Assembly (NCBI GenBank): GCA_030831315.1
Contig: JAURLI010000063.1
Span: forward strand, 1-51,352
Direction: 5' to 3'
Source: Alphaproteobacteria bacterium
Lineage (GTDB): Bacteria > Pseudomonadota > Alphaproteobacteria > SMXQ01
DNA: 51,352 nucleotides
The notes beneath the pieces are model-generated. The model was given only the letters and a program-made list of their open reading frames with translations, was not told the origin of the DNA and searched no databases. The translations under genes were made by a program, and so were the position numbers. The first letter of the stretch is position 1; every line of letters starts with the position of its first letter. Below are positions 17,352-27,000 of the stretch, piece after piece.

Positions 17352-19115
17352 CTAGACCAGCACCATGCCTTCTTCGGAGATCGGCTTCGCCGCCTTGTCT
17401 GCGGGGCCGAGCAGCATTTCATAATGGGCCGCGCCCGACGGGATCATCGGGAAGCAGTTTTCCGACTGATCGACGCGGATGTCGGCGATGACGAAGCGGT
17501 CGATCTTCATCATTTCGCGGATCACGTCGTCCACCTCGGACGGCTTTTCCGCAATCAGGCCGACGCCCTGGAAACTGTCGGCAAGCTTCACGAAGTCCGG
17601 CAGGCTCGCCATGTAGCTTTCCGAGTAGCGCCCGCCATGCAGCAGTTCCTGCCACTGGCGCACCATCCCCATGTACTGGTTGTTGAGGATGAAGATCTTG
17701 ACCGGCAGCCGGTACTGGGCAGCTGTCGACAGTTCCTGGATGTTCATCAGGATCGACGCCTCGCCCGCCACGTCGACGACGAGGGATTTCGGATGCGCCA
17801 CCTGCACGCCGATGGCCGCCGGCAGGCCGTAGCCCATGGTGCCGAGGCCGCCAGAGGTCAGCCAGCGGTTGGGCTTGTTGAACTTCAGGAACTGGGCCGC
17901 CCACATCTGGTGCTGACCCACTTCGGTGGTGAAGTAGACGTCCTTGCCTTCGGTCAACGCCTGCAGGCGTTCAAGTGCGTACTGCGGCTTGATGATCTTG
18001 CTGGTTTTTTCGTAGGCAAGGCAGTTGCGCCCGCGCCAGCCGTCGATGTCCTTCCACCACTTGGCCAGCGCCTTGCCGTCCGTCTTGTACTTCTTTTCGT
18101 CCCAGCGCTTCATCATCTGCGCGAGCACGGTCGCGCAATCGCCGACGATGGGAATGTCCACCAGCACGTTCTTGTTGATCGAACTGGGGTCGATGTCGAT
18201 GTGGATCTTCTTCGACTTCGGCGCGAATTCCGTAATCTTGCCCGTCACGCGGTCGTCAAAACGCGCGCCGACGCACACCATGACGTCGCAATTGTACATG
18301 GCGAGATTGGCTTCATAGGTACCGTGCATGCCGAGCATGCCGACGAACTGCTTGTCGGATGCCGGATAGGCGCCGAGCCCCATCAGCGTGTTGGTGATCG
18401 GCACGCCGGTCTTGCGCACGAATTCGGTCAGCAGCTTCGATGCGCGCGGACCGGAATTGATGACGCCGCCGCCGGTGTAGAAAATCGGCCGCTTGGCACC
18501 CGCCAGCAGATCAACCGCGCGGTTGACGGCATCGGTGTCGCCGCGCACCTGCGGGTTGTAGCTCTTGTGCTCCTGCTTCTTCGGCGCCGGCGCATAGCCG
18601 GCAAGGCCCTGCAGCACGTCCTTCGGCAGGTCGATCACCACCGGGCCGGGACGGCCGGAGCGGGCGACGTAGAACGCCTCGCGCAGCACGCGGGCAAGGT
18701 CGTTGACGTCCTTCACCAGGTAATTGTGCTTGGTGCAGGGCCGGGTGATGCCGGTGGTATCGGCTTCCTGGAAGGCATCGTTGCCGATCAGGTGGGTGGG
18801 CACCTGACCGGTCAGGCAGACGATGGGAATGCTGTCCATCAGCGCATCGGTCAGGCCGGTCACGGCATTGGTGGCGCCGGGGCCCGACGTCACCAGCACC
18901 ACGCCCACCTTCCCGGTCGAGCGCGCGTAGCCTTCCGCCGCGTGCACGGCGCCGCCTTCCTGGCGCACCAGCACGTGGCGCACCGCCTTCTGCTTGAACA
19001 GCGCGTCGTAGATCGGCAGCACCGCGCCGCCGGGATAGCCGAAGACGACCTCGGTCCCCTCCTCGGTCAGCACCTTGAGCAGGATTTCAGAGCCGGTCAG
19101 CTTGCCATTCGCCAT
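17352..19115 (-). CDS. ilvB: Acetolactate synthase large (catalytic) subunit
   Basis: This thiamine-diphosphate enzyme of 587 residues makes 2-acetolactate or 2-aceto-2-hydroxybutyrate from pyruvate. The three domains are visible: the N-terminal Pyr domain with VFGYPGGAVLP and the catalytic Glu in RQEGGAVHAAEGYARS, the central FAD domain, and the C-terminal PP domain. The usual ThDP-binding GDxS motif reads AGEASILMN, so Glu replaces Asp; the downstream NNQYMGMVRQWQ is intact. By family the enzyme should still be active. It is followed by ilvN in the same operon; miaA ends 107 bases upstream. Confidence 0.97.
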   Translation of the reverse strand: MANGKLTGSEILLKVLTEEGTEVVFGYPGGAVLPIYDALFKQKAVRHVLVRQEGGAVHAAEGYARSTGKVGVVLVTSGPGATNAVTGLTDALMDSIPIVCLTGQVPTHLIGNDAFQEADTTGITRPCTKHNYLVKDVNDLARVLREAFYVARSGRPGPVVIDLPKDVLQGLAGYAPAPKKQEHKSYNPQVRGDTDAVNRAVDLLAGAKRPIFYTGGGVINSGPRASKLLTEFVRKTGVPITNTLMGLGAYPASDKQFVGMLGMHGTYEANLAMYNCDVMVCVGARFDDRVTGKITEFAPKSKKIHIDIDPSSINKNVLVDIPIVGDCATVLAQMMKRWDEKKYKTDGKALAKWWKDIDGWRGRNCLAYEKTSKIIKPQYALERLQALTEGKDVYFTTEVGQHQMWAAQFLKFNKPNRWLTSGGLGTMGYGLPAAIGVQVAHPKSLVVDVAGEASILMNIQELSTAAQYRLPVKIFILNNQYMGMVRQWQELLHGGRYSESYMASLPDFVKLADSFQGVGLIAEKPSEVDDVIREMMKIDRFVIADIRVDQSENCFPMIPSGAAHYEMLLGPADKAAKPISEEGMVLV

Positions 19116-19222
19116 GACGTCATTCCTTCGAAAACGGTTCCGGGCCCGAATACCGCAGAAATCCGCGGTTTCGCGCCAAGGAGGCGCAAACTAAGGGCGG
19201 GAAACCCTCCGGTCAAGAAAAA

Positions 19223-20155
19223 TCATAGAATTTCTGATAAGATTTTTTCGCAAAGACTTTCTGAAAATTTCTCTTGGTAAGAAAAATCGGCAATTAACTG
19301 CCGCCTGAACCAGGTCACCTGGCGCTTGGCGTAGTTACGGCTGAGGGTCACGGCCCGCATAACTGCATATTCAAGCCCGATGTCCCCCGCCGCGGCCCGG
19401 GCCAGTTCCGACACCCCCAAGGCCTTCATCGCGGGCGATCCGGGATCGACCCCGCGCGCCACCAGGGCGGCTGCTTCAGCGAGCGCACCGGCAGTGACCA
19501 TGCGGCGAAAGCGCGCCTCGATGGCCTCATAAAGATCGGCGCGCGGCGGATCGAGCAGCACGGTGCGGAAGGCCATGCCTGCGGGTGGCCCCTCGCCGGG
19601 CAGGGCGCGCCAGCGCGCAAGCGGCAGGCCGGTCGCCTCCAGCACCTCCATGGCGCGCATCATGCGCAAGGGATCGCTCGCGCGAACCCCTGCGGCGGTT
19701 TCGGGATCGCGGGCGGCGAGCTCGGCATGGAAGGCCGCATTGCCGAGTGCTGCGTGGCGGGCGCGCACGGCGGCGCGAACATCGGCGGGAATCGTCGGCA
19801 CCGGCGCGATACCCTGCATCAGTGCGCGCAGGTAAAGCCCGCTACCGCCGCACAGCACCGGCACCCTGCCCGCGCCGCGCACTTCGGCAATGGCCTTGAG
19901 GGCCAACTCGCGCCAGCGTCCGGCCGAGCAGACGTCGACCGGATCGAGAATGCCGTACAGAAGATGGGGGATGATGGCGCGCTCCGACGCCGTCGGCTGC
20001 GCCGAGAGGATTTCGAGGCCGCGATAGACCTGCATCGAATCGGCGTTGACGATGCCGCCATTGATGCGCTGGGCCAATGCCAGCGCCAGCGCCGACTTGC
20101 CCGATGCGGTCGGCCCGCAAACGACGAAAACGGTGTCGGGTGCGGGCCTGTTCAC
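19223..20155 (-). CDS. miaA: tRNA dimethylallyltransferase
   Basis: MiaA of 310 residues adds a dimethylallyl group to A37 of tRNAs that read codons starting with U. The P-loop GPTASGKSALA is at the N-terminus. NADSMQVYRGLEILSAQPT carries the catalytic Asp, and the C-terminal ALGVSELARAAAGD and QVTWFRRQ are typical. The start is GTG, seven bases after the stop of the DUF1015 gene, so the two are cotranscribed. The last 20 residues are AT-rich in codon use compared with the rest. Confidence 0.95.
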   Translation of the reverse strand: MNRPAPDTVFVVCGPTASGKSALALALAQRINGGIVNADSMQVYRGLEILSAQPTASERAIIPHLLYGILDPVDVCSAGRWRELALKAIAEVRGAGRVPVLCGGSGLYLRALMQGIAPVPTIPADVRAAVRARHAALGNAAFHAELAARDPETAAGVRASDPLRMMRAMEVLEATGLPLARWRALPGEGPPAGMAFRTVLLDPPRADLYEAIEARFRRMVTAGALAEAAALVARGVDPGSPAMKALGVSELARAAAGDIGLEYAVMRAVTLSRNYAKRQVTWFRRQLIADFSYQEKFSESLCEKILSEIL

Positions 20156-20162
20156 GACAGGT

Positions 20163-21413
20163 CTAATCGAGCATGAGCGAGGCCATGCCGTCGGCCAGCT
20201 TCGGCTCGAACCACGTGGATTTGGGCGGCATGACCTGGTTGTCGTCGGCCACCGCCATCAGGTCGGCGATCGACGTCGGATAAAGGGCAAAGGCGACGGC
20301 CCAGCCTTCGCGTACGCGCTTTTCGAGCCCGCCGAGGCCGCGAATGCCGCCGACGAAATCGATACGCTTGTCGGTACGCGGATCACCGATGCCGAGCACC
20401 GGCGCAAGCAGACGGTCCTGCAGCAGGCTGACGTCGAGACGCGACACCGGCGACACATCGGCGCCGGGCGGATTGCGCAGGGCAAGGCGATACCACTTGC
20501 CCGAAATGAACATGCCGAACTCGTTGGCGCGGGCGGGCTTCGCTTCGCCCGCCGATGGCGTGACCTCGAACACGGCGGCGAGCTTTTCCATGAACTCGGC
20601 CTCGCTCAGGCCGTTCAGGTCCTTGACCACGCGGTTGTAGTCGTAGATGCGCACTTCATCGGCGGGAAAGCTGACCAGCAGGAAATAATCATAGGGGCGA
20701 TTGCCGTCGGCCTTGGCATCCTTCGCAGCACAGGACTTGGCGACGCGCGAGGCGGCGGCCGAACGGTGATGGCCGTCGGCGATATAGATCACCTTCATCG
20801 CATCGAAAGCGGCCGAGATCGCTGCGATGTCGGCGTCCGTATCCACCACCCACAGCGTATGGCTGACGCCGTTCAGCTCCAGCGCATAAGCCGGCTTTTC
20901 GGCGGTCTTGCGGGCGACGATGGCAGCCAGCGCCTTGTCCTGATGGTGGACGGTGAAGACCGGGCCGGTCTGGGCACCGGTCGTCTCGATCTGGCGAACG
21001 CGATCGTCTTCCTTGTCGGGGCGGGTGAATTCGTGGCGGCGAATGCGGTTCTCGTCATAGGCCGCGACAGAGCCGCCGCCGACGATGCCGGTCTGGGTGC
21101 GCCCGCCCATGACGAGGCGATAGACGTAGTAGCAGGGCTTCCCGTCGCGCCGCAGCACGCCGTCCTTTACCAGCTTGGCAAGATTGTCGGCGGCTTTCTG
21201 GTAGACCGCGGGCGAATAGGGATCCGTGCCCGCCGGCAGGTCGATCTCGGCCTTGGAGATATGCAGGAACGACAGCGGGCGTCCCGCCGCCATTTCGCGC
21301 GCCTCGTCGCTCGACAGCACGTCGTAGGGCGGCGCCGCAACCTGGGCGGCGAATTCCGGCGCCGGACGGAGCGCGGCAAAGGGGCGAAGAAGGGGCTTGG
21401 GGGTGGCGGACAC
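20163..21413 (-). CDS. DUF1015 family protein
   Basis: This protein of 416 residues belongs to DUF1015, whose biochemical role is not established. Typical segments are AAPPYDVLSSDEAREMA and PLSFLHISKAEIDLP near the N-terminus, and IYIADGHHRSAAASRVA in the middle, where the His-His-Arg is conserved. It starts at GTG with a good GAGGAG site upstream. In many alphaproteobacteria such genes stand near serine-biosynthesis genes; here the partner is miaA, seven bases downstream. Confidence 0.9.
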   Translation of the reverse strand: MSATPKPLLRPFAALRPAPEFAAQVAAPPYDVLSSDEAREMAAGRPLSFLHISKAEIDLPAGTDPYSPAVYQKAADNLAKLVKDGVLRRDGKPCYYVYRLVMGGRTQTGIVGGGSVAAYDENRIRRHEFTRPDKEDDRVRQIETTGAQTGPVFTVHHQDKALAAIVARKTAEKPAYALELNGVSHTLWVVDTDADIAAISAAFDAMKVIYIADGHHRSAAASRVAKSCAAKDAKADGNRPYDYFLLVSFPADEVRIYDYNRVVKDLNGLSEAEFMEKLAAVFEVTPSAGEAKPARANEFGMFISGKWYRLALRNPPGADVSPVSRLDVSLLQDRLLAPVLGIGDPRTDKRIDFVGGIRGLGGLEKRVREGWAVAFALYPTSIADLMAVADDNQVMPPKSTWFEPKLADGMASLMLD

Positions 21414-21496
21414 GGCTACTCCTCTCGGGAAAGATGCGGGCCATTACTAGCGAATGGCGCCCGCCATTTCCAGCCCGCCGAGGGGCGAAAACGAAA

Positions 21497-21526
21497 CGGG
21501 GGCGGCGCGCCGGGCGCCCGCCCCCG
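21497..21526 (-). terminator. Terminator downstream of degP
   Basis: CGGGGGCGG and CCGCCCCCG form a 9-bp GC stem with a 12-base loop. On the minus strand it is followed by TTTCGTTTT. It lies 25 bases after the degP stop codon. Confidence 0.6.
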
Positions 21527-21550
21527 AATCATGGCCTTTTCCGTCGGGGC

Positions 21551-23020
21551 TCAGGACACCGGCAGGACGATGAACTGGCGGACCTTCTTGCGTTCGGTCA
21601 GCAGCAGCACCGTCTTGCGCTTGGCTTCCTTGGCCTTGTCGACCTTGTCCTTGAATTCCTGGGGATTGGCAACCGTATCGGGCGCCACCTCGAGGATCAG
21701 GTCACCGGGTTGGAGTCCCGCCTTCTTTCCGGCGCTGCCTTCCTTGACGTCGGTGACCAGCACGCCCTTGGCGCGGCTGTCGAGCTTGTAGGTCTCGAGC
21801 AGGGCATCGTTCAGCGGCGTCAGCGTCAGGCCCAGCATCTGAAGCGAGGACTTGTCCTCGACCCCCGATGACTTGCGCTCCTTCACGTCTTCCGGCAATT
21901 CGCCGACCCTGACCTTGACCTCGACCGGCTTGCCGTTGCGGATGACCTTTACCGCCACCGGCTTGTCGATGGGCGTTTCCGCGACGACACGGGGCAGGTC
22001 TCGCATTTCCTCGATCGGCTTTCCGTCGAAGGACACGATGACGTCGCCCGATTTAATCCCGCCCTTCTCGGCAGGTCCGGCTTCAGTCACGCCGGCAACC
22101 AGGGCACCACGCGCCTTGCCCATTTCAAGGCTTTCGGCGATCTGGTCGGTAACCGTCTGGATGCGCACACCGAGCCAGCCGCGCTTGGTGCGGCCGAACT
22201 GGCGCAGCTGGTCGATGACGAGCTTGGCCTGGGTCGCGGGGATGGCGAAGCCGATGCCGATCGACCCGCCCGAGGGCGAATAGATCGCGGTGTTTACGCC
22301 GATCACCTCGCCCTTCAGGCTGAACATGGGGCCGCCCGAGTTGCCGCGGTTGATCGAGGCGTCGGTCTGCAGGTAGCTGTCGTAGGGGCCGGAATTGATG
22401 TCGCGCTTGAGCGCGGAAATGATGCCGGCCGTCACCGTGCCGCCGAGGCCGAAGGGATTGCCGATGGCGACGATCCAGTCGCCGACGCGCACCTTGTCGG
22501 AATCGCCCCACGGCACCGCGGTCAGCGGCTTCTTGGGCTCTACCTTGAGCAGCGCGAGATCGGTCTTGGTATCGCGGCCGACGATTTTGGCCTTCAGGTT
22601 CGTGTCGTCATGCAGGATGACCGTCACCTCGTCGGCGTCCTCGATGACGTGATGGTTGGTGACGATGTAGCCGCTGGCATCGATGATGAAGCCGGAACCG
22701 AGCGAGGTCGACTTGCGCGGCGGTCCGTCGGGCCGGTTGCGGTCGAAGAAGTCCTTGAAGAATTCCTCGAACGGAGATCCCGGCGGAAACTGCGGAACTT
22801 CCGGGCCGCGCTCGCGCTTCTTGGTCACCTGGGTAGTCGAAATATTGACCACCGAAGGCAGCAGCTTTTCGGCAAGATCGGCAAAGCCGTCAGGTGCCGG
22901 GCGCGCCGCGGCGGGGAATGCGATGACGGCAGCCAGGGCGGCCGTCGCGATCACTTTCGAAATGCTGCGCAGGTTCACGTGAAAGGGCTTAACGTCAGGA
23001 ATATTCGCCTGAGTCTTCAT
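21551..23020 (-). CDS. degP: Do/DegP-family periplasmic serine protease
   Basis: This protein of 489 residues degrades or holds misfolded envelope proteins. A signal peptide (about residues 20-40, ending AAARPA) exports it. The trypsin-like domain has the complete triad: His in VTNHHVIED, Asp in TKTDLALLK and Ser in GNSGGPMF. Two PDZ domains follow (GVRIQTV onward, and GLTLTPL onward). It stands at the end of hflK-hflC-DUF2065-degP, an arrangement that groups membrane and envelope protein quality control. It may respond to envelope stress, but I see no clear promoter motif. Confidence 0.95.
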   Translation of the reverse strand: MKTQANIPDVKPFHVNLRSISKVIATAALAAVIAFPAAARPAPDGFADLAEKLLPSVVNISTTQVTKKRERGPEVPQFPPGSPFEEFFKDFFDRNRPDGPPRKSTSLGSGFIIDASGYIVTNHHVIEDADEVTVILHDDTNLKAKIVGRDTKTDLALLKVEPKKPLTAVPWGDSDKVRVGDWIVAIGNPFGLGGTVTAGIISALKRDINSGPYDSYLQTDASINRGNSGGPMFSLKGEVIGVNTAIYSPSGGSIGIGFAIPATQAKLVIDQLRQFGRTKRGWLGVRIQTVTDQIAESLEMGKARGALVAGVTEAGPAEKGGIKSGDVIVSFDGKPIEEMRDLPRVVAETPIDKPVAVKVIRNGKPVEVKVRVGELPEDVKERKSSGVEDKSSLQMLGLTLTPLNDALLETYKLDSRAKGVLVTDVKEGSAGKKAGLQPGDLILEVAPDTVANPQEFKDKVDKAKEAKRKTVLLLTERKKVRQFIVLPVS

Positions 23021-23202
23021 GTTCTCCGTTCCTTTTGCGACTGCGCCGAAGCCCAGAGCGGGTCACGGCACATGGACGCCCCTCCTCGTCCAGAGTATCC
23101 GGCGGTCGGCCCAAGCCCCCGCCGGGGTCCATGTGTAAGCCAGACGGATAGAGGAGGAATATGGTTCAAATATGGCATCTGGCCGGGCCGGGAGCCACCC
23201 TC

Positions 23203-23236
23203 GAAGTAGCGGGGCTGGCGAAGTAGCGGGGCTGGC
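23203..23236 (-). repeat. Two exact tandem 17-bp repeats
   Basis: GAAGTAGCGGGGCTGGC occurs twice in a row, ending at the base before the stop codon of the DUF2065 gene. GGGGCTGGCTTAAGCCCC at the junction could form a weak hairpin. No function is evident. Confidence 0.7.
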
Positions 23237-23494
23237 TTAAGCCCCTAGCCCGAAGGCCCCACGCAGTCGCGGAAAGGCGAAGGCCAGCCCGCCGCCGTCC
23301 GAGGCCAGCAGGGCAAGGAGCGCCAGCGCCAGAACGCCCGCGACAAGCGCCATGACGCCGACCATGCGCAGGCGTTCGGGCGGCCAGTTCGCCATTTCAC
23401 GCAGGCTGCGCGAGACGATGCCGGGCAACAGGGCAAAAAGAACGCCCTCGAGTACGAGCCCGAGGGCGAGGAATGTCAGGATTTCGACGGCCAC
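23237..23494 (-). CDS. DUF2065 family small membrane protein
   Basis: This protein of 85 residues has two hydrophobic helices (about 5-25 and 44-66) joined by the loop REMANWPPERLRMVGV, the pattern of DUF2065. Such genes often lie next to hflC. It follows hflC by 18 bases on the same strand and probably works with or near the HflKC complex; this is inferred from neighbourhood. Confidence 0.85.
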   Translation of the reverse strand: MAVEILTFLALGLVLEGVLFALLPGIVSRSLREMANWPPERLRMVGVMALVAGVLALALLALLASDGGGLAFAFPRLRGAFGLGA

Positions 23495-23512
23495 GGCGGC
23501 TGTCCGAAGGCG

Positions 23513-24403
23513 CTAACGGCGCGCCTTCGGGATCCGGCCACTGGGCAGTTCGTTGAAGAAACGGAAGAACTCGCTGTCGGGCGACAGCACAAGGCTGGAA
23601 TCGCCCGAGGCGAAGGTTTCCCGGAAGGCCTGCATGCGGCGATAGAATTCATAGAATTCCGTCGCTTCGCCGCCGTAGGCGGCGTTGTAGATGGCCTGCG
23701 CTTCACCGTCACCTTCACCGCGCAGTTCCTCGGCGCGCCTTTGCGCCTCGGCCAGCAGCACGGTGCGGTCACGGTCGGCTTCGGCGCGGATGCGCTGGCC
23801 GATTTCGGCGCCTTGTGCACGGGCTTCCTTCGCATCGCGTTCGCGTTCGGCCTTCATGCGATTGTAGATCGCTTCCGAGTTTTCCTTCGGCAGGTCGGCG
23901 CGGCGGATGCGGACATCGACCACGGTGATGCCGAACTGCTTGGCCTCGTTGTTCACGCGGCTCTGGATTTCGGCCAGGATCTTCACGCGCTGTTCGGTCA
24001 AAAGCGCCGCCAGCGTGTAATTACCGATCACCGAACGCATCGAGGCGTTGATGACGCGGCCAAGGCGCTGACGCAACCCCTGTTCCGTTCCGACCGCCTG
24101 ATAGAACTTCAGGGGATCGGTGATGCGGTAACGCGCGTAGGAATCGGCGACGATGCGTTTCTTGTCGGCAGCGATCATTTCTTCCGCCGCCGGGTCAAGG
24201 TCGAGAACGCGCCGGTCGTAACTGACGACATTCTGCATGAACGGCACCTTGAACTTTAGGCCCGGTTCCGTCACCACGCGCTTGGGTTCGCCGAATTGCA
24301 GGACGAGCGCCTGTCCGGTCTGATGCACGATGAAGATGGATGAAAATCCGACGACGGCGATCGCGATGACGATGACGCCGAAGAAAGTTGCAACCCGGTT
24401 CAT
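23513..24403 (-). CDS. hflC: HflC, SPFH-domain subunit of the FtsH-modulating complex
   Basis: HflC of 296 residues has one N-terminal membrane segment (about residues 7-28) and a periplasmic SPFH/band-7 domain, followed by a long helical region (RMKAERERDAKEARAQGAEI). With HflK it forms a cage around FtsH and modulates its proteolysis of membrane proteins. Its start overlaps the hflK stop by four bases. Confidence 0.95.
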   Translation of the reverse strand: MNRVATFFGVIVIAIAVVGFSSIFIVHQTGQALVLQFGEPKRVVTEPGLKFKVPFMQNVVSYDRRVLDLDPAAEEMIAADKKRIVADSYARYRITDPLKFYQAVGTEQGLRQRLGRVINASMRSVIGNYTLAALLTEQRVKILAEIQSRVNNEAKQFGITVVDVRIRRADLPKENSEAIYNRMKAERERDAKEARAQGAEIGQRIRAEADRDRTVLLAEAQRRAEELRGEGDGEAQAIYNAAYGGEATEFYEFYRRMQAFRETFASGDSSLVLSPDSEFFRFFNELPSGRIPKARR

Positions 24404-25617
24404 TTCGCACCTCCCTGGGCAGGAGCAGACTGTCTCTTCTGCAATTCAGGCAAGGCCAGGTAAGGCACGACGCCCGGCCCACCCTGGCTGCGGTCGATCA
24501 GGATCTTCGGATTCTTGGAGAGGATTTCTTCCATCGTTTCCAGATAGAGCCGCTGGCGCGTGACCTGTGGCGACTTGCGGTACTGCTCATACAACGCCTT
24601 GAAACGGCTGGAATCGCCCTGTGCCTTGGACACGGTCTGCTTCTTGTAGCCTTCGGCCTCCTGGGTGATCTTGGCCGCCTCGCCGCGGGCGCGCGGCAGG
24701 ATGTCGTTGCGGTAGGCCTGGGCCTCGTTGCGCAGACGTTCCTTGTCGGCTTCGGCACGTTGCACGTCGCGAAAAGCGTCGATGACCTGGGCCGGCGGCT
24801 CGACGTTCTGCATCTGGATCTGGGTGATCTGGATGCCCGAACCGTAGTCGTCGAGAACACGCTGGAGCAGCTTCTGACTTTCCTGTTCCACCTCGCGGCG
24901 GCCGCGTTCGAGAATGTCGCGGATCATGATGCCCTGCACCGCCTGCTTGGGCGCGGCACCGCCATCGGTGGCCTTTTCTTCCTCGCGCTGGATCGCCGAA
25001 CGGCCGACGATTTCACGCATGGCACTTTCGGCGGCGGCTTTTACGGTGCCTTCGGGGTTGCGGATATTGAAAAGGTACTTGCCCGCGTCGGTGATGACCC
25101 AGAACACGGTGAACTGCACGTCGATGATGTTTTCATCGCCGGTCAGCATCAGGCCTTCTTCCGGCACCGAACCCCGGCCCACAGAAGTGGAAGTGGCCCC
25201 TGTGGAGCGAAAGCCGACGTCGACGCGGTTGACGCGCGTCACCGACGGCGTCAGCGCCGTCTCGATGGGCGCGGGCAGATGATAATTGAGGCCCGGCTGC
25301 GTCGTGCGGTGGACGGCGCCGAAGCGCAGCACCACGCCCTGTTCGTCGGGCTGCACGCGGTAGAAGCCCGACGCAAGCCACACGGCCACAGCAATCAGCA
25401 GAACCAGAATGATGCCGCGCGACGATCCGACGCCGCCCGGCATGATCGAACGCAGCCGCTCCTGGCCACGGCGCAGCATGTCCTCAAGATCAGGGGGACG
25501 GGGTCCACCCCCGCCGCCGCCGCTTCCGCCGCCGGAGCCCCAAGGCCCCTGGCCGCGGTTGCCGCCGCCTCCTGATCCCCAGGGGCTACCGCCCCCACCT
25601 TGACTGTTCCAGGGCAT
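24400..25617 (-). CDS. hflK: HflK, SPFH-domain subunit of the FtsH-modulating complex
   Basis: HflK of 405 residues begins with a cytoplasmic Gly-rich tail (GGGGSPWGSGGGG, about residues 7-40), then one membrane helix (IILVLLIAVAVWLASGFY) and an SPFH domain (VQPDEQGVVLRFGAVHRT). AAAGGA precedes the ATG. It is the first gene of the hflK-hflC-DUF2065-degP cluster and diverges from mrp across 186 bases that should hold both promoters. Confidence 0.95.
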   Translation of the reverse strand: MPWNSQGGGGSPWGSGGGGNRGQGPWGSGGGSGGGGGGPRPPDLEDMLRRGQERLRSIMPGGVGSSRGIILVLLIAVAVWLASGFYRVQPDEQGVVLRFGAVHRTTQPGLNYHLPAPIETALTPSVTRVNRVDVGFRSTGATSTSVGRGSVPEEGLMLTGDENIIDVQFTVFWVITDAGKYLFNIRNPEGTVKAAAESAMREIVGRSAIQREEEKATDGGAAPKQAVQGIMIRDILERGRREVEQESQKLLQRVLDDYGSGIQITQIQMQNVEPPAQVIDAFRDVQRAEADKERLRNEAQAYRNDILPRARGEAAKITQEAEGYKKQTVSKAQGDSSRFKALYEQYRKSPQVTRQRLYLETMEEILSKNPKILIDRSQGGPGVVPYLALPELQKRQSAPAQGGAK

Positions 25618-25803
25618 GTCGATGTCCTTTCGTCGGAACTGCGTTCAATTGATGGATTTGACCCTTCGCGGCGTTTTTTCGGCTGATGCCTTTGACTTAT
25701 CGCTCGCGTCGTCTATATCCAGCCTTATAAGGCAGGCAGCCCGGGGGCGCAACGCGGCTGGTCCCCGTATTTTCCCGTAATTGGCCCGAAAGGCGCAGTT
25801 TTC

Positions 25804-26937
25804 ATGGATGCAAAGCGAACCACGGCGACCGAGGCGGATGTACGCAGGGCGCTTGCCGCCGTCATCGACCCCGATCAGGGCAAGGACATCGTCAGCCTGG
25901 GACGCGTCAGCGGCCTTGTCGTGCGCGAAGGCAACGTCGGCTTCGCCATCGAGGTCGAGGCCGAGCGCGGCCCCCGCCTTGAGCCCCTCCGCAAGGCGGC
26001 GGAAGCCGCCGTCATGGCGCTGCCCGGGGTGGTATCGGTGACGGCGGTGCTTACCGCCGAACGCGCCGCGGCGCCGCAGCCGGCCGCACAGCCCCATTCT
26101 CATTCCCACGGGCCGCAGCAGGCTCCGGCGGCCTCGCTGATGCCCGGCGTGCGCCACGTGATCGCCGTCGCCTCGGGCAAGGGCGGCGTCGGCAAATCGA
26201 CAGTCGCGGCGAATCTGGCACTCGCACTCGCCGCCGAAGGCCATTCGGTCGGCATGCTCGATGCCGACATCTACGGACCATCGATGCCGCGCATGCTTGG
26301 CATCACCGGGCGCCCGCAGTCGAAGGACGGCAAAATTCTTGAGCCGATGCAGAACTACGGCGTCAAGGCCATGTCGATCGGCTTCCTCATCAAGGAAGAC
26401 ACGCCGATGATCTGGCGCGGCCCGATGGTGATCGGCGCGCTCGAACAGATGATGCGCGACGTCAACTGGGGCGATCTCGACGTGCTGGTGGTCGACATGC
26501 CGCCGGGCACGGGCGATGCGCAGCTGACGCTGGCCCAGCGCGTGCCGCTGGCAGGCGCGGTGATCGTCTCCACCCCCCAGGACATCGCACTGCTCGATGC
26601 GCGCAAGGGCCTCGCCATGTTCCGCAAGGTCAACGTGCCGGTGCTCGGCATCGTCGAGAACATGTCCACCTTCGTCTGCCCCAATTGCGGCCATGAAAGC
26701 CACATCTTCAGCCACGGCGGCGCAAAAGCCTGCGCGGCGGAACTGGGCGTGCCGTTCCTTGGCGAGATTCCACTCGACATCGAGATCCGTGAAACGTCCG
26801 ATGGCGGCGCGCCGATCACCGTGTCCAACCCGGGATCGGAGAACGCCGAACGCTTCCGCGACATCGCCCGCAAGGTCTGGGCCGCGGTCGAGGCGGGGAA
26901 AAGCGGTCGCGCCGGACCGCGCATCGTGGTCGAATAG
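25804..26937 (+). CDS. mrp: Mrp/NBP35-family iron-sulfur carrier ATPase
   Basis: This protein of 377 residues binds and transfers Fe-S clusters. An N-terminal DUF59-type domain (about 1-85) is followed by a His-rich linker (HSHSHGPQQ) and the P-loop ATPase domain with ASGKGGVGKSTVAANLAL. The cluster-binding FVCPNCGHES (CxxC) is present. It diverges from hflK. Confidence 0.95.
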   Translation: MDAKRTTATEADVRRALAAVIDPDQGKDIVSLGRVSGLVVREGNVGFAIEVEAERGPRLEPLRKAAEAAVMALPGVVSVTAVLTAERAAAPQPAAQPHSHSHGPQQAPAASLMPGVRHVIAVASGKGGVGKSTVAANLALALAAEGHSVGMLDADIYGPSMPRMLGITGRPQSKDGKILEPMQNYGVKAMSIGFLIKEDTPMIWRGPMVIGALEQMMRDVNWGDLDVLVVDMPPGTGDAQLTLAQRVPLAGAVIVSTPQDIALLDARKGLAMFRKVNVPVLGIVENMSTFVCPNCGHESHIFSHGGAKACAAELGVPFLGEIPLDIEIRETSDGGAPITVSNPGSENAERFRDIARKVWAAVEAGKSGRAGPRIVVE

Positions 26938-27000
26938 GCTCGTTTACCTTTCGTTATCCACGCGCACCGTATCTCTTGCACCGCACCGGAACGGGGGATC

